Assembly (NCBI GenBank): GCA_002025645.1
Contig: CP018783.1
Coordinates: forward strand, 434,001 to 498,000
DNA length: 64,000 bases
Reading direction: 5' to 3'
Origin: Curtobacterium pusillum
GTDB lineage: Bacteria > Actinomycetota > Actinomycetes > Actinomycetales > Microbacteriaceae
Shown here: piece by piece, positions 41,140-50,424 of the stretch
Layout: each line of letters starts with the position of its first letter
How positions within the stretch are numbered: the stretch's first letter is position 1
Made by a program: the position numbers and the translations under genes
The notes under the pieces: generated by a model
Told to the model about the DNA's origin: nothing
The model's input: the letters and a program-made list of their open reading frames with translations, nothing else
Databases searched by the model: none

Positions 41140-42468
41140 CTAGCTCTTCGACGCCTCGACGAAGTTGCTGCGGGGGTCCGTCTCCTTGATGAGCGAGGTC
41201 GCGTCGCGACCCGACACGGCGCCGGTGACCCAGCCGATGATGATGCGGGCCTTGCGGTTCAGCGTCGGCATCGCGTACACGTGGTACGCCCGGTGCGCGA
41301 GCCAGGCGAGCAGGTTCGTCATCTTGATGCCCTTGATGTTCGCGGCACCCTTCGCGACACCGTACGACGCGACGGTGCCGATCGAGGGGTGGCGGTACTC
41401 CTCGAGGGGCTTGCCCGTGATCGTCGCGACCACGTTGTCCGCGGCCACCACGGCCTGACGGACGGCGTTCTGCGCGTTCGGCGGGTAGTACGCCGGCTGC
41501 TTGTCGGCGGTCAGGTCGGGGACCTGCGCGACGTCACCGAGACCCCAGACGCCCGGGACGACCTCGTGCGTCTCCTCGTTCTCGACCTGGAGCTTCGCGT
41601 TCGCGGCGAGGTGCCCCTTCGGGCCGCGCGGCAGGTCAGACGCGTCGAGGAGCGGGTTCGGCTTCACGCCGGCCGTCCACACGAGCAGCCCGGTGGCGAA
41701 CTCGTCGCCGTCGGAGAGCTTCACGACGCCGCCCTCACAGCTGGGCATCGTGGTCTTCAGGCGGACGTCGATGCCGCGGGCGCGCAGGGCCTCAAGGGTC
41801 CACTTCGACAGTTCGGGGCCGACCTCGGGCGCGACGCGGTCGAGCGCGTCGATGAGGACCCAGCGCGGGTGCTCCCCCGCGAGCGACGGGTAGGTCTTGA
41901 TGGCGGCCTGCGACACGTCGAACAGCTCACCGATCGCCTCGACGCCGGTGTAGCCACCGCCGACGAAGATGCTCGTGAGCAGACGACGACGCTCGTCCTC
42001 GTCACGGGTGGCTGCGGCCTTCGCGATGTTGTCGAGGAGCTTCGCGCGCACGTAGGCGGCTTCCTCGACGCTCTTGAAGCCGACGCCGTACTCCTCGAGC
42101 CCCGGGGTCGGGAACGTGCGCGTGACCGAACCGAGGGCGACGACGAGCTGGTCGTAGCCGAGCGTGCGGTCGTCACCACCGGCCGTGGCGATGGAGACGG
42201 TCTTGTCGGCCGACGAGATGCCGGTGACCTTGCCCTGGATGACGCGGGTCTTCCGGAGCGCACGACGCAGCTCGACCGTGACGTCCTTCGGGGCGATGTG
42301 GCCGCCGGCGACCTCCGGCAGGAACGGCAGGTAGGTGTAGTAGGTGTTCTGGTCCACCAGCGTGATCCGCATCGGCACCGTGGCCGCGTGCTTCTGGAGC
42401 TGCTTGACGGTGGTGTAGCCGGCGGAGCCGCCGCCGAGGACGAGGACGTGAGGGATGGAGTCTGCCAT
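41140..42468 (-). CDS. ndh: Type II NADH:quinone oxidoreductase (NDH-2)
   Basis: 442 residues, single-subunit FAD enzyme at the inner membrane face that passes electrons from NADH to menaquinone without pumping protons. FAD Rossmann motif VLVLGGGSAGYTTV (8-21); NADH Rossmann SIFVGGGYTGVEAIGEL (about 166-182); TAGVKPNPLL; GVWGLGDVAQVPD near the FAD end. A C-terminal amphipathic region (MTNLLAWLAHRAYHVYAM) is typical for membrane attachment. ATG at 42468. Monocistronic, followed by the 41081 palindrome. Confidence 0.93.
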   Translation of the reverse strand: MADSIPHVLVLGGGSAGYTTVKQLQKHAATVPMRITLVDQNTYYTYLPFLPEVAGGHIAPKDVTVELRRALRKTRVIQGKVTGISSADKTVSIATAGGDDRTLGYDQLVVALGSVTRTFPTPGLEEYGVGFKSVEEAAYVRAKLLDNIAKAAATRDEDERRRLLTSIFVGGGYTGVEAIGELFDVSQAAIKTYPSLAGEHPRWVLIDALDRVAPEVGPELSKWTLEALRARGIDVRLKTTMPSCEGGVVKLSDGDEFATGLLVWTAGVKPNPLLDASDLPRGPKGHLAANAKLQVENEETHEVVPGVWGLGDVAQVPDLTADKQPAYYPPNAQNAVRQAVVAADNVVATITGKPLEEYRHPSIGTVASYGVAKGAANIKGIKMTNLLAWLAHRAYHVYAMPTLNRKARIIIGWVTGAVSGRDATSLIKETDPRSNFVEASKS

Positions 42469-42500
42469 TCCCCCGGTCTACCCGAATACGGCTTGTGATG

Positions 42501-42710
42501 TCATGAGCCGCGCGGGCGGTCGCGCAGACGCCACCAGGCGGTCTCGGCGAGCTCGATGCCCATGTAGACGCCGTGCGGGGTGCGACGAGACTCCGTGAGG
42601 GAGAACCGACGCAGCCGGTACCCACCGCCGAACCGGTCGATGATCGCCTCGGGAGAGGACTCCGCGTCCCGCTTGACGTACCAGGTGCGGTCGTCGACGG
42701 CCTCGATCAC
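42501..42710 (-). CDS. Small conserved-looking protein, 69 aa, unknown
   Basis: Starts VIEAVDDRTWYVKRDAESSP, then EAIIDRFGGGYRLRRF and GVYMGIELAETAWWRLRD. Soluble and mixed charge with several Trp/Tyr, no membrane segment. GTG at 42710 lies 7 nt after the helicase stop with GGTGAG just upstream, so it is translated from the same mRNA as the helicase. Codon bias is fully native. Not recognised as a named domain. Its fixed position behind a helicase suggests a partner role, which is only inference. Confidence 0.75.
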   Translation of the reverse strand: MIEAVDDRTWYVKRDAESSPEAIIDRFGGGYRLRRFSLTESRRTPHGVYMGIELAETAWWRLRDRPRGS

Positions 42711-42717
42711 GCGGTGC

Positions 42718-44649
42718 TCACCGGCGGCCGCCGATGCGGGAGCGCAGCACGTCGATGCGCTTCTGGATCTGCTCGATGCTCGCCTGCGCCACGGCCGGGC
42801 CCCCGCTGATGCGGCGGAGTTCGGCGTGGATGGCGCCGTGCGGCTCGTTCGAGTGCCGCGACCAGATCGAGACGAGCCGGTGCAGCTCGGACCGCTGCTC
42901 CTTGATCGTCTGGTACATCGGGCGGTCCTCGGCGACGGGGGCCTTCGGCATCCCGTCCTTCGGGGTCCGCCCCTTGGCGCGCTTCGCCTGGGTCGCCTGT
43001 CGCGCACGCAACAGGTCGCGCACCTGGTCGGGTTCGAGCAGCCCCGGGATCCCGATGAAGTCGAGCTCCTCGAGCGAGCCGACCTCACCGCCGGTGCCGA
43101 ACTCGCCGCCGTCGTAGAGGACCCGGTCGAACGACGCCTGCGAGTCGAGCGCCTCGAACGGCTGGACCTCGAGAAGACTCTCGGACGCCCGGTCCTCCTT
43201 GTTGGCCTCGGCGACCATGGCGTCCTCGGGGTTGTACATCCCGTCGTCGGCGTCCTTCGGGCGGTCCAGTGCGTGGTCGCGCTCGAGTTCGAGCGACGCC
43301 GCGAGGGCCATCAGCCCGGGCACGCTCGGCAGGAACACCGACGCCGTCTCGCCACGGCGCCGTGCGCGCACGAAGCGGCCGATCACCTGGGCGAAGAACA
43401 GCGGCGTGCTGGCGCTCGTGGCGTAGACCCCGACGCAGAGCCGTGGGACGTCGACGCCTTCCGACACCATGCGGACGGCGACCATCCAGCGGGAGGTGTC
43501 GTCCGCGAAGGCACTGATCCGGCTCGATCCGGCGGCTTCGTCGGAGAGGACGACCGTGGGGCGCTCCCCCGTGATCTGCTGCAGGATCCGGGCGTACGCG
43601 CGGGCCGTGGTGGTGTCCGTGGCGATGACGAGCCCGCCGGCGTCCGGCACACCACGGCGGACCTCGGTCAGGCGCTTGTCGGCCGCGGACAGGACCGCCG
43701 GCATCCACTCGCCCTCGGGCGAGAGCGCCGTGCGCCAGGCCTGCGCGGTGATGTCCTTCGTGACCTGCTCCCCGAGGGAGGCCGACATCTCGTCGCCCAT
43801 CCGGGTCTTCCAGCGCATCTGCCCGGCGTAGGCCATGAACAGCACGGGACGGACGACGCCGTCCTTCAGTGCGCGGCCGTACCCGTAGTTGTAGTCGGAG
43901 ATCGAGGTGCGGATGCCCTGCTCGTCGGGGGCGTACTGCACGAACGGGATCGGGGCGGTGTCGGAGCGGAACGGGGTGCCCGACAGGGAGAGGCGTCGGG
44001 TGGCCTTCGAGAAGGCCTCCCTGATGCCGTCACCCCAGGTCAGGGCGTCGCCGCCGTGGTGGACCTCGTCGAGGATGACGAGCGTCTTGCCGCCGGCGGT
44101 GATCTTCTGGTGGACCTCGGGGTTCATGCCGACCTGGGCGTACGTGATCGCCACGCCCTGGTAGTGCCGGCCGAACATGCCGTCGCCGTTCTTGAACATC
44201 GGGTCGATCCGGATGCCGACGCGGTCGGCGGAGTCCGCCCACTGCCGCTTGAGGTGCTCGGTCGGGGCCACGACGACGATCCGGTCGACGGTGCCGCGGG
44301 CCAGCAGTTCGGTTGCGAGGCGGAGCGCGAAGGTCGTCTTGCCGGCGCCGGGGGTGGCGGCCGTGAGGAAGTCGCGCGGCTCGGTCTCGAAGTACTTCGT
44401 CAGCGCCTCGACCTGCCAGGCGCGCAGCTTCGACGCGGTACCCCAGGCCGCGCGGTCCGGGAAGGCCGGCGACAGGTTCTGGACGGCCGAGTTGCCGGCT
44501 GCCTCGGCAGCGGCGACAGCCTCGTCGTGCGCGACGACGGGGTGCTCGGGTGCAGCGGGTGCGTCGTCCCACAGCGCCGCGGACTGGTCCCCGGCAGCTG
44601 GTTGATCGGTGTACTCGGCTGCGCTCACTTCGGACGATTCTACCGTCAC
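42718..44649 (-). CDS. DEAD/DEAH-box (SF2) helicase
   Basis: 643 residues. RAWQVEALTKYF (Q-motif-like), motif I TAATPGAGKTTFALRL (about 95-110), motif II VILDEVHHGGD, motif III LSGTPFRSD, and motif VI FFAQVIGRFVRARRRGET. This is the actinobacterial XPB/RadD-like type with a helical C-terminal tail ending IQKRIDVLRSRIGGRR. GTG 44649 overlaps the dinB stop by 4 nt (GTGA). GTG 44628 is an alternative, since TAGAAT (44637-44642) sits 8 nt before it and could drive a leaderless transcript. Substrate unknown; the operon suggests DNA repair. Confidence 0.9.
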   Translation of the reverse strand: MTVESSEVSAAEYTDQPAAGDQSAALWDDAPAAPEHPVVAHDEAVAAAEAAGNSAVQNLSPAFPDRAAWGTASKLRAWQVEALTKYFETEPRDFLTAATPGAGKTTFALRLATELLARGTVDRIVVVAPTEHLKRQWADSADRVGIRIDPMFKNGDGMFGRHYQGVAITYAQVGMNPEVHQKITAGGKTLVILDEVHHGGDALTWGDGIREAFSKATRRLSLSGTPFRSDTAPIPFVQYAPDEQGIRTSISDYNYGYGRALKDGVVRPVLFMAYAGQMRWKTRMGDEMSASLGEQVTKDITAQAWRTALSPEGEWMPAVLSAADKRLTEVRRGVPDAGGLVIATDTTTARAYARILQQITGERPTVVLSDEAAGSSRISAFADDTSRWMVAVRMVSEGVDVPRLCVGVYATSASTPLFFAQVIGRFVRARRRGETASVFLPSVPGLMALAASLELERDHALDRPKDADDGMYNPEDAMVAEANKEDRASESLLEVQPFEALDSQASFDRVLYDGGEFGTGGEVGSLEELDFIGIPGLLEPDQVRDLLRARQATQAKRAKGRTPKDGMPKAPVAEDRPMYQTIKEQRSELHRLVSIWSRHSNEPHGAIHAELRRISGGPAVAQASIEQIQKRIDVLRSRIGGRR

Positions 44650-45896
44650 CCTCGGTCCTGCCGAGCGTGCGGGACGTGTCCCTCGGGCGTGCCGCGGACC
44701 AGGGAAGCCGGTCGGAGCACGCCCGCGCCGAAGCGCGCGGCGACCGCGTCGACCGTCGTCTCGGTGTCGCGCCACGGCGCGTCGTCGTCCCACAGCGCGT
44801 TGCTCGCCGCGGCCGGCACGAGGTTCTCGCCGCGGACGCCGATGAGCCGGATCTGGTTGCCCGGCCGGTGCAGGACGTCGTAGAGCTCGACGGCTTCGCG
44901 GTGCAGGCGCTTGGCGACGTCGGTGGGTTCGGCGAGGGTGCGGGACCGGGTCAGCGTGGTGAAGTCGGTGTAGCGGACCTTGAGCGCGACGGTCCGGGCC
45001 TGGACGTCGGCGCGCCGGAGCCGGACCGCCACCTTGTCGGCGAGGCGCAGGAGTTCACGGGCGACGTCGTCTCGCTCGGTCAGGTCACGCCCGAAGGTCA
45101 TCTCGTGCCCGATCGACTTCTCGCCGACACCGTCCTCGACCACCCGCGGGTCACGGCCCCAGGAGAGGTCGTGCAGCCGCTGCCCACCTGCCGGACCCAG
45201 CGCGGAGACGAGCGACCCGAGCGGAGTCGTCGCGAGGTCGCCCACGGTCCGGATGCCGCGACGCTCGAGGGTCTCCTGGGTCTTGCCGCCGACGCCCCAC
45301 AGCGCGGACACCGGCTGCGGGTGCAGGAACGCGACGGTGTCGGCAGCCGGCACCACGAGGAGGCCGTCCGGCTTGGCGCGACTGGACGCGAGCTTCGCCA
45401 CGAACTTGGTCGACGCGGCACCGACGGAGCAGTGCAGGCCCGTCTCGGCGAAGACGGCGGCACGGATCGCGCGGCCGATCTCCCACGGGGTGCCGTACAG
45501 CCGGATCGCACCAGCGACGTCGAGGAACGCTTCGTCGATGCCGAGCTTCTCCACCCGGGGCGTGAAGCGGTCGAACACGGCCATCACGGCGTCGGACTTG
45601 GCGCGGTACTTCTCGAAGTGCGGCTCGACGATGATCGCGGCCGGGCACCGACGCTTGGCCACGGCCATCGGCATCGCGGAGTTCACGCCGTACTTGCGCG
45701 CTTCGTACGTGGCGGCGGTCACCACGGAGCGGTCGGAGTCGTGCCCGACGATCACCGGCAACCCACGGAGGTCCGGCCGGTCGAGCAGCTCGACGGAGGC
45801 GAAGAAGGCGTCCATGTCGACGTGCAGCACGCTCGCCGTCAGGTCGTCGACGGGCGCGTCGGACACCAGTCGGTTGCGTCCGTCCTGCTTGCTCAC
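44646..45896 (-). CDS. dinB: DNA polymerase IV (Y-family translesion polymerase)
   Basis: 416 residues. Catalytic acidic residues in HVDMDAFFASVELLDRP (about 24-40) and LGIDEAFLDVAG (about 119-130); steric region VVTAATYEARKYGVNSAMPM; the helix-hairpin-helix thumb ALWGVGGKTQETLERRGIRT; little-finger domain to the end. No beta-clamp motif is certain at the C-terminus. GTG at 45896 overlaps the FUSC stop by 4 nt, and its stop overlaps the helicase start, so translation is chained through FUSC-dinB-helicase. Confidence 0.95.
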   Translation of the reverse strand: MSKQDGRNRLVSDAPVDDLTASVLHVDMDAFFASVELLDRPDLRGLPVIVGHDSDRSVVTAATYEARKYGVNSAMPMAVAKRRCPAAIIVEPHFEKYRAKSDAVMAVFDRFTPRVEKLGIDEAFLDVAGAIRLYGTPWEIGRAIRAAVFAETGLHCSVGAASTKFVAKLASSRAKPDGLLVVPAADTVAFLHPQPVSALWGVGGKTQETLERRGIRTVGDLATTPLGSLVSALGPAGGQRLHDLSWGRDPRVVEDGVGEKSIGHEMTFGRDLTERDDVARELLRLADKVAVRLRRADVQARTVALKVRYTDFTTLTRSRTLAEPTDVAKRLHREAVELYDVLHRPGNQIRLIGVRGENLVPAAASNALWDDDAPWRDTETTVDAVAARFGAGVLRPASLVRGTPEGHVPHARQDRG

Positions 45897-48211
45897 ACGG
45901 CGATGATGCCAGGCCCCACCGACATCGCCCCGACGACCGTCGCGTGGTGGCGGTCGGCGAGCAGCGCGAGCGCCTCGTCGATGCGCCCGAGCGCGTGCGC
46001 GGCCGTCTCGACCGCAGGCTCGTCCGGGCGTCCGGAGACGGCCGCGACCGCCTCGTCGAGCTGGTCGCCGACCCGCACCCAGACCGCCACCGACGTGGCG
46101 GACCGTGGGCCGGCCACGATGCCGTCCGCGAGCTGCGCGATCGAGGCGGCGAGGCTCTCGGCCGCACCACGCAGGGCGGCTGGTGGGTCCTGCGGGGCCG
46201 CACCGAGCCTCCCGGCTGCCTCGCGCGCGAACGTCGCGGCCGCCCGCAGGGACGCGCGCGTCCTGGCGTCGGCGCGTGCCGGCCCGCCGGTCGGGAAGCG
46301 GACCATCGGCCGCAGGACCGCGTCGAGTTGGTAGGTGGCCGCGTCGACGGCGCGCGACCGGGCGCGCAGGTCCGTCGCCGTTTCGTCGGTCGGTCGGGAG
46401 GCACGAGCCGACTCCGCCGCGTCGCCAGCCTCCGCCTCGTCGTCGGCCTCGACCCCCACCAGCGCGAGCACGAACGCGCGGACCGCGACCAGCTGCCTCC
46501 GCACCGCACGCCGGATGACGGCACGGGTGGCGATCGGGAAGACGACCGCGCTGACGAGCACCGCGACCGCGGCGCCGAGCAGGTTCTCGGCGAGCCGCAT
46601 CGGGATGAGGGAGTCGGTGAAGGTGCCGGAGAACGCGTACACCTGGCAGAGGACGACCACGAGGCACGCGGCCCAGACCGAGTACACGCCACCGAAGCCG
46701 TACGTGCCGACGGCGAGCAGGACGCACACCAGCACGATCGTCACCCACGGGTGCGTCGTGCCGAGCAGGTGCACGAGGACGATGCCGACGGCTCCCCCGA
46801 CGACCGTCCCGACGCCGCGGTGCAGACCCTTCCGGATCCGTTCGTGCGTGGTGTTCGTGCCGGCGAGGACGATCATCACGCCGATGACGCCCCAGTAGAA
46901 CCGGCTGCCGTCGAGCATGAGGGCGAGGGGCTCGACGATCGCGACGGCGATGGCGGCGTGCACGGCGGTCCGGAGCGACGCCGTGAGGTGCCAGCGTCGC
47001 CACGGCCCCTCGGCGACGGCGTCCGCGAGGACGGGCACGGCTCCGGCCGGGCGTCCACCGGCCAGGATCACCGGCGTGGCGAACGGGACACCGGCTCCGC
47101 GGCGGGGCAGCTCGTCGCGGAGTTCGCGCCACCGGAGTCCGGCGGAGCGCAGGTCGGCGAACTCGGCTGCCATCCGACGCACGATCGCGGTGGTCCGGGA
47201 TCCCTCGTCGGCCGCCGATGCCGTGATCCCGTAGCGGGCGAGCAGGGTGTGCGCCGCGTCCTCGCCGTGGCTGCCGCCGTGCCGGAGGACGACCGTGAAC
47301 GCCCGGAGTGCGGCGTGCCGGACGTCCGACGGTGCGCCGTGCTCGACCAGCGCCCCGGCCCCGCGGCCGAGCTCGTCGATCGCGAAGTGCGTGTCGAACA
47401 CCAGTCGGTGCAGTTCCTCGGCGGCGGTGTCGGCGTCGACCCCGCTCGCGGCGAGCATGCCGTCGACCGTCAGGGCGATCTCGTGGTAGCGGTCCCGGGC
47501 TCGGCCCAGGCGTCGGAGGGCACGGCGTCGGGCGCGCGGGTCGTCGGCGGCGGCACCGACGGTCCCGGCGGCGAGGACGGCCGCGGAGGCCTCGAGCACG
47601 TCGGAACCCCGGGCGACGAACCCGCGACGGGTCCGGAGCAGCGCGCGGTGCGGGTTCGGCCGGAGCAGCAGCCGGACGACGATCGTCACGGCGAGGGATC
47701 CGGCGACGACGAGCCCGAGCGGGACCACACTCGTCTCGGGCAGCGGCAGCAGGAGACCGCACAGGTACCCGGCGAACCCGACGATCGCCGCGTCCGCCGC
47801 CCACGCTCCCCACGACGCCGCAGCGAACTGCAGGAACAGCAGCACGATGATGAGGACGAGCTCGAGGAGGCGGAACGGCTGCAGGGCGATGCTCCCCGCG
47901 AGCGCGACGACGAACGGCACGAGGACCGCCCCGGTGCGCGCGGCGGTCCGGCCGGTGCTCGGGTCGACGATCACCAGGCAGGTGATGAAGGCCGGCATCG
48001 CGCCGATCATCACGCCGAGGATCGCCGGCAGCCCGAACGCCGTCGCGATCACGTAGCCGACGGCCATGCCGGCCGGGACGGCGACGAGGGTGCGGAGGGC
48101 TCCGTCGGTCTTCACGAGCCCGGGGTCGAGCGCGAGGGCACGGTCGGTCAGTCGCTGGGTGCGGGTCCGTCGCCGCGGGGCGGTCCGGTTCGTGGTCTCG
48201 GTCCTCGGCAC
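45893..48211 (-). CDS. FUSC-family (fusaric acid resistance-like) inner membrane protein
   Basis: 772 residues. Two membrane blocks (GALRTLVAVPAGMAVGYVI onwards, and TAVHAAIAVAIVEPLALML with YWGVIGVMIVLAGTNTTHE), each followed by a soluble helical region. The segment GVIGVMIVLAGTNTTHERIRK is the conserved FUSC_2 core. Related proteins export aromatic acids or other amphipathic compounds. GTG at 48211 with AGGAGG 10 nt upstream, slightly wide. First gene of a coupled operon with dinB and a helicase, an unusual partnership for a transporter. Confidence 0.88.
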   Translation of the reverse strand: MPRTETTNRTAPRRRTRTQRLTDRALALDPGLVKTDGALRTLVAVPAGMAVGYVIATAFGLPAILGVMIGAMPAFITCLVIVDPSTGRTAARTGAVLVPFVVALAGSIALQPFRLLELVLIIVLLFLQFAAASWGAWAADAAIVGFAGYLCGLLLPLPETSVVPLGLVVAGSLAVTIVVRLLLRPNPHRALLRTRRGFVARGSDVLEASAAVLAAGTVGAAADDPRARRRALRRLGRARDRYHEIALTVDGMLAASGVDADTAAEELHRLVFDTHFAIDELGRGAGALVEHGAPSDVRHAALRAFTVVLRHGGSHGEDAAHTLLARYGITASAADEGSRTTAIVRRMAAEFADLRSAGLRWRELRDELPRRGAGVPFATPVILAGGRPAGAVPVLADAVAEGPWRRWHLTASLRTAVHAAIAVAIVEPLALMLDGSRFYWGVIGVMIVLAGTNTTHERIRKGLHRGVGTVVGGAVGIVLVHLLGTTHPWVTIVLVCVLLAVGTYGFGGVYSVWAACLVVVLCQVYAFSGTFTDSLIPMRLAENLLGAAVAVLVSAVVFPIATRAVIRRAVRRQLVAVRAFVLALVGVEADDEAEAGDAAESARASRPTDETATDLRARSRAVDAATYQLDAVLRPMVRFPTGGPARADARTRASLRAAATFAREAAGRLGAAPQDPPAALRGAAESLAASIAQLADGIVAGPRSATSVAVWVRVGDQLDEAVAAVSGRPDEPAVETAAHALGRIDEALALLADRHHATVVGAMSVGPGIIAV

Positions 48212-48285
48212 GCTCCGGCCGCCTCCTGTTCGCTCGGGAGGCCAATGGTACCGCAAGCGAACTAGTTGGGGGCGTCGGGGTCGGC

Positions 48286-48405
48286 ACGGTGCGAGGTTCC
48301 GACCAGTGTGCGAGGGCTGCGCGCTCCCACAGTGCATGGAACCTCGCACCGTACGGCCGGCCGTGCGCGCAGACCTCGCACGGCCCTCGCACGGCCCTCG
48401 CACGG
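48286..48405. repeat. Hairpin plus tandem CCTCGCACGG units
   Basis: ACGGTGCGAGGTTCC (48286-48300) faces its perfect complement GGAACCTCGCACCGT (48338-48352). Three direct CCTCGCACGG copies follow with an 11-bp period (48374, 48385, 48396), closed by an inverted CCGTGCGAGG-like end. The region lies between the FUSC promoter side and the acyl-CoA dehydrogenase stop; no gene is seen in 48212-48423. Confidence 0.7.
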
Positions 48406-48423
48406 TGCGAGGGGTGCCACGCG

Positions 48424-49578
48424 TCAGACGAGCGGCCCCAGCACCGACGCCGCGATCGTCCGCGCCGCCGAGTCCCGCGATGACGGGTGGTACTGCCCCG
48501 CCCGGACGTCCCGAGCCAGGCGCGCGAGCTCACCACCGGCCCGGTAGGCCCCGCCGCCGACCACCCGCATCGCCTCGTCCACCACGTGCTGCGCAGCATC
48601 GACCGCGCGCGCCTTCGTGCCGACGAGCAGCGGGAACCACCGCGGCCCGAGGTCGTCGAGCTCGTCGACCGACCGGGCGAGCGAGGACACCTGCAGCTCG
48701 ATCGCGTCGACCGTCCCGCGCAGGTCCGCGATGGCCCGGCGGACGTCCGGGTCCTCGGACCGCGGCGTTCCGTCCAGCGATGCGCGCGACCGCACCGCCG
48801 ACACCGCCAGCGACACCGCACGCGAGGCGATCCCGACGTACACCGAGGCGATGAGCAGCTCGAACGACGCGAAGATCCCGAACACGAGCGGGTCCTGGTT
48901 CGGCCCGACGGGCAGGGTCCGCACGATCCGGGCGGCCGGCACGTGCACGCCGCGGAGCTCCGTCGTCCGGCTCTGGGTCGCGCGCATCCCGAGCGTGTCC
49001 CAGTCGTCCAGGTGCTCGACGTCCCCGTCGGACCGCATCACGAAGCCGTGCACGAGGCGCGGTTCCGGCCCGGACTCGTCCTTGCCGAAGACGCTCAGCA
49101 CGTCCCACGCCGGTGCGAGCGAGGTGAACACCTTCGTGCCCGTGAAGCGGTAGCCGCCGTCGCCGTCCGGCTCCGCCATCGTCAGCGAGTCGAACAGCAC
49201 GGCGTCGTTGCCCGGCTCGCTCACGCCGAACGCGAGCAGGTGGTCGTCCGCCGCGTGGTCGGTGACGGCCTGGAGGAACGACTCACCTCGCGCGGACACC
49301 GCGCGCGCCGCCTGCACCCAGACCTGGTGCATCCCGAGGCCCAGCGCCGTCGCCGGCGCGGCCTCCGCGAGCCGCCGCTGCACCGCGGTCGTCGCGGCGA
49401 GCCCGAGTCCGGCACCGCCGCGTTCGACGGGCACGCCGAGCCGCAGGTACCCGGCCGCCCGGAGTTCGTCGAGGTCCTCGGTGCAGAACGCGTTCGCGGC
49501 GTCGTAGCCGGGCGCACGGGCGGCGATGCGCGCCAGCAGCTCGTCTCCCAGCACCGCCGCGGGGTTGGCCTTCGTCAT
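48424..49578 (-). CDS. Acyl-CoA dehydrogenase family protein
   Basis: 384 residues, FAD flavoprotein fold. The N-terminal helical domain (ELLARIAARAPGYDAANAF) is followed by the central beta domain with AFGVSEPGNDAVLFDS and YRFTGTKVFTSLAPAWDVLS, then a C-terminal helical bundle with DAAQHVVDEAMRVVGGGAYR. The catalytic Glu of classical enzymes is not obvious, so it may belong to the monooxygenase-like or two-component branch (DszC/hydroxylase type). ATG at 49578 follows TAGTCT (49585-49590) by 6 nt: leaderless. Confidence 0.88.
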   Translation of the reverse strand: MTKANPAAVLGDELLARIAARAPGYDAANAFCTEDLDELRAAGYLRLGVPVERGGAGLGLAATTAVQRRLAEAAPATALGLGMHQVWVQAARAVSARGESFLQAVTDHAADDHLLAFGVSEPGNDAVLFDSLTMAEPDGDGGYRFTGTKVFTSLAPAWDVLSVFGKDESGPEPRLVHGFVMRSDGDVEHLDDWDTLGMRATQSRTTELRGVHVPAARIVRTLPVGPNQDPLVFGIFASFELLIASVYVGIASRAVSLAVSAVRSRASLDGTPRSEDPDVRRAIADLRGTVDAIELQVSSLARSVDELDDLGPRWFPLLVGTKARAVDAAQHVVDEAMRVVGGGAYRAGGELARLARDVRAGQYHPSSRDSAARTIAASVLGPLV

Positions 49579-49584
49579 GCCACG

Positions 49585-49594
49585 AGACTATGGT
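49585..49594. promoter_or_regulatory. Overlapping divergent -10 boxes
   Basis: Ten bases AGACTATGGT carry TAGTCT on the minus strand (49585-49590, acyl-CoA dehydrogenase) and TATGGT on the plus strand (49589-49594, SGNH hydrolase). They share two base pairs. The start codons are 6 and 7 nt away, so both mRNAs would be leaderless and the polymerases would exclude each other. Confidence 0.65.
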
Positions 49595-49601
49595 CCGAGA
49601 C

Positions 49602-50396
49602 GTGTCAGATCGTCATCCGTGGTCCAGGTACGTCGCGATCGGTGACTCGTTCACTGAGGGGATCGGTGACCCCGACCCCACCGTGCCCGGCGGGAACCGC
49701 GGCTGGGCCGACCGCGTCGCCGAGGTGCTGGCGAACCAGACCGACGACTTCGCCTACGCCAACCTGGCGATCCGCGGCCGTCTGCTCCAGCAGATCATCG
49801 ACGAGCAGGTCGAACCGGCGCTCGCGCTCCGACCGGACCTCGTCACGGTGTCGGCCGGCGGCAACGACATCATCCGTCCCGGATCCGACCCGGACGAACT
49901 CGCCGAGCGGGTCGATGCCATGGTGTCGCGGCTGCGGAGCGACGGCGCGACCGTGGTGCTCTTCACCGGCCCCGACGTCGGCATGACCCCGGTGCTCGGG
50001 ATGGTCCGCGGCAAGACGGCGATCTACAACGAGAACCTGCACGCCATCGCGCTGAAGCACGGCGCCCTCGTGGCGAACATGTGGGCGCTCCGGGTCCTCC
50101 GTGACCCGCGGATGTGGGCGCCGGACCGCCTGCACCACTCCCCGATGGGCCACGCCACCGTCGCTGCCGCTGTGCTCGACGCGCTCGGTGTCGAGCACGG
50201 GCTCGAACCGTTCAACCCGGAACCACTCGAGGCCCGCCCGTGGCGGGAGGCCCGCGCCGAGGACCTCGGCTGGGCGCGCGAGTACCTCGTGCCGTGGGTG
50301 GTGCGGCGGATCAAGCACACGTCCTCCGGCGATGGCGTGACCCCGAAGCGCCCCGAGCTGCAGGACGTCGTCGAGCACAAGTCCGACACCCCGTAG
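49602..50396 (+). CDS. SGNH/GDSL hydrolase
   Basis: 264 residues. Block I YVAIGDSFTEGIGD (Ser about 16), block II Gly in NLAIRGR, block III SAGGNDIIRPG (Gly-Asn), block V DRLHHSPMGH (Asp and His). An esterase or lipase-like hydrolase of unknown substrate, probably cytoplasmic because no signal peptide is present. Start is GTG at 49602 rather than ATG at 49590, since TATGGT is the -10 and overlaps that ATG; the mRNA is then leaderless. Confidence 0.92.
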   Translation: MSDRHPWSRYVAIGDSFTEGIGDPDPTVPGGNRGWADRVAEVLANQTDDFAYANLAIRGRLLQQIIDEQVEPALALRPDLVTVSAGGNDIIRPGSDPDELAERVDAMVSRLRSDGATVVLFTGPDVGMTPVLGMVRGKTAIYNENLHAIALKHGALVANMWALRVLRDPRMWAPDRLHHSPMGHATVAAAVLDALGVEHGLEPFNPEPLEARPWREARAEDLGWAREYLVPWVVRRIKHTSSGDGVTPKRPELQDVVEHKSDTP

Positions 50397-50424
50397 TCGG
50401 AGCGGCGCCTCCGCAGCCGGCCCC

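Noticed and set aside
44646..48821. Open frame of about 1,390 codons covering dinB and FUSC
   Set aside because: Only the last 416 codons (dinB) are real; the upstream part is an Arg-rich shadow of FUSC in another frame.
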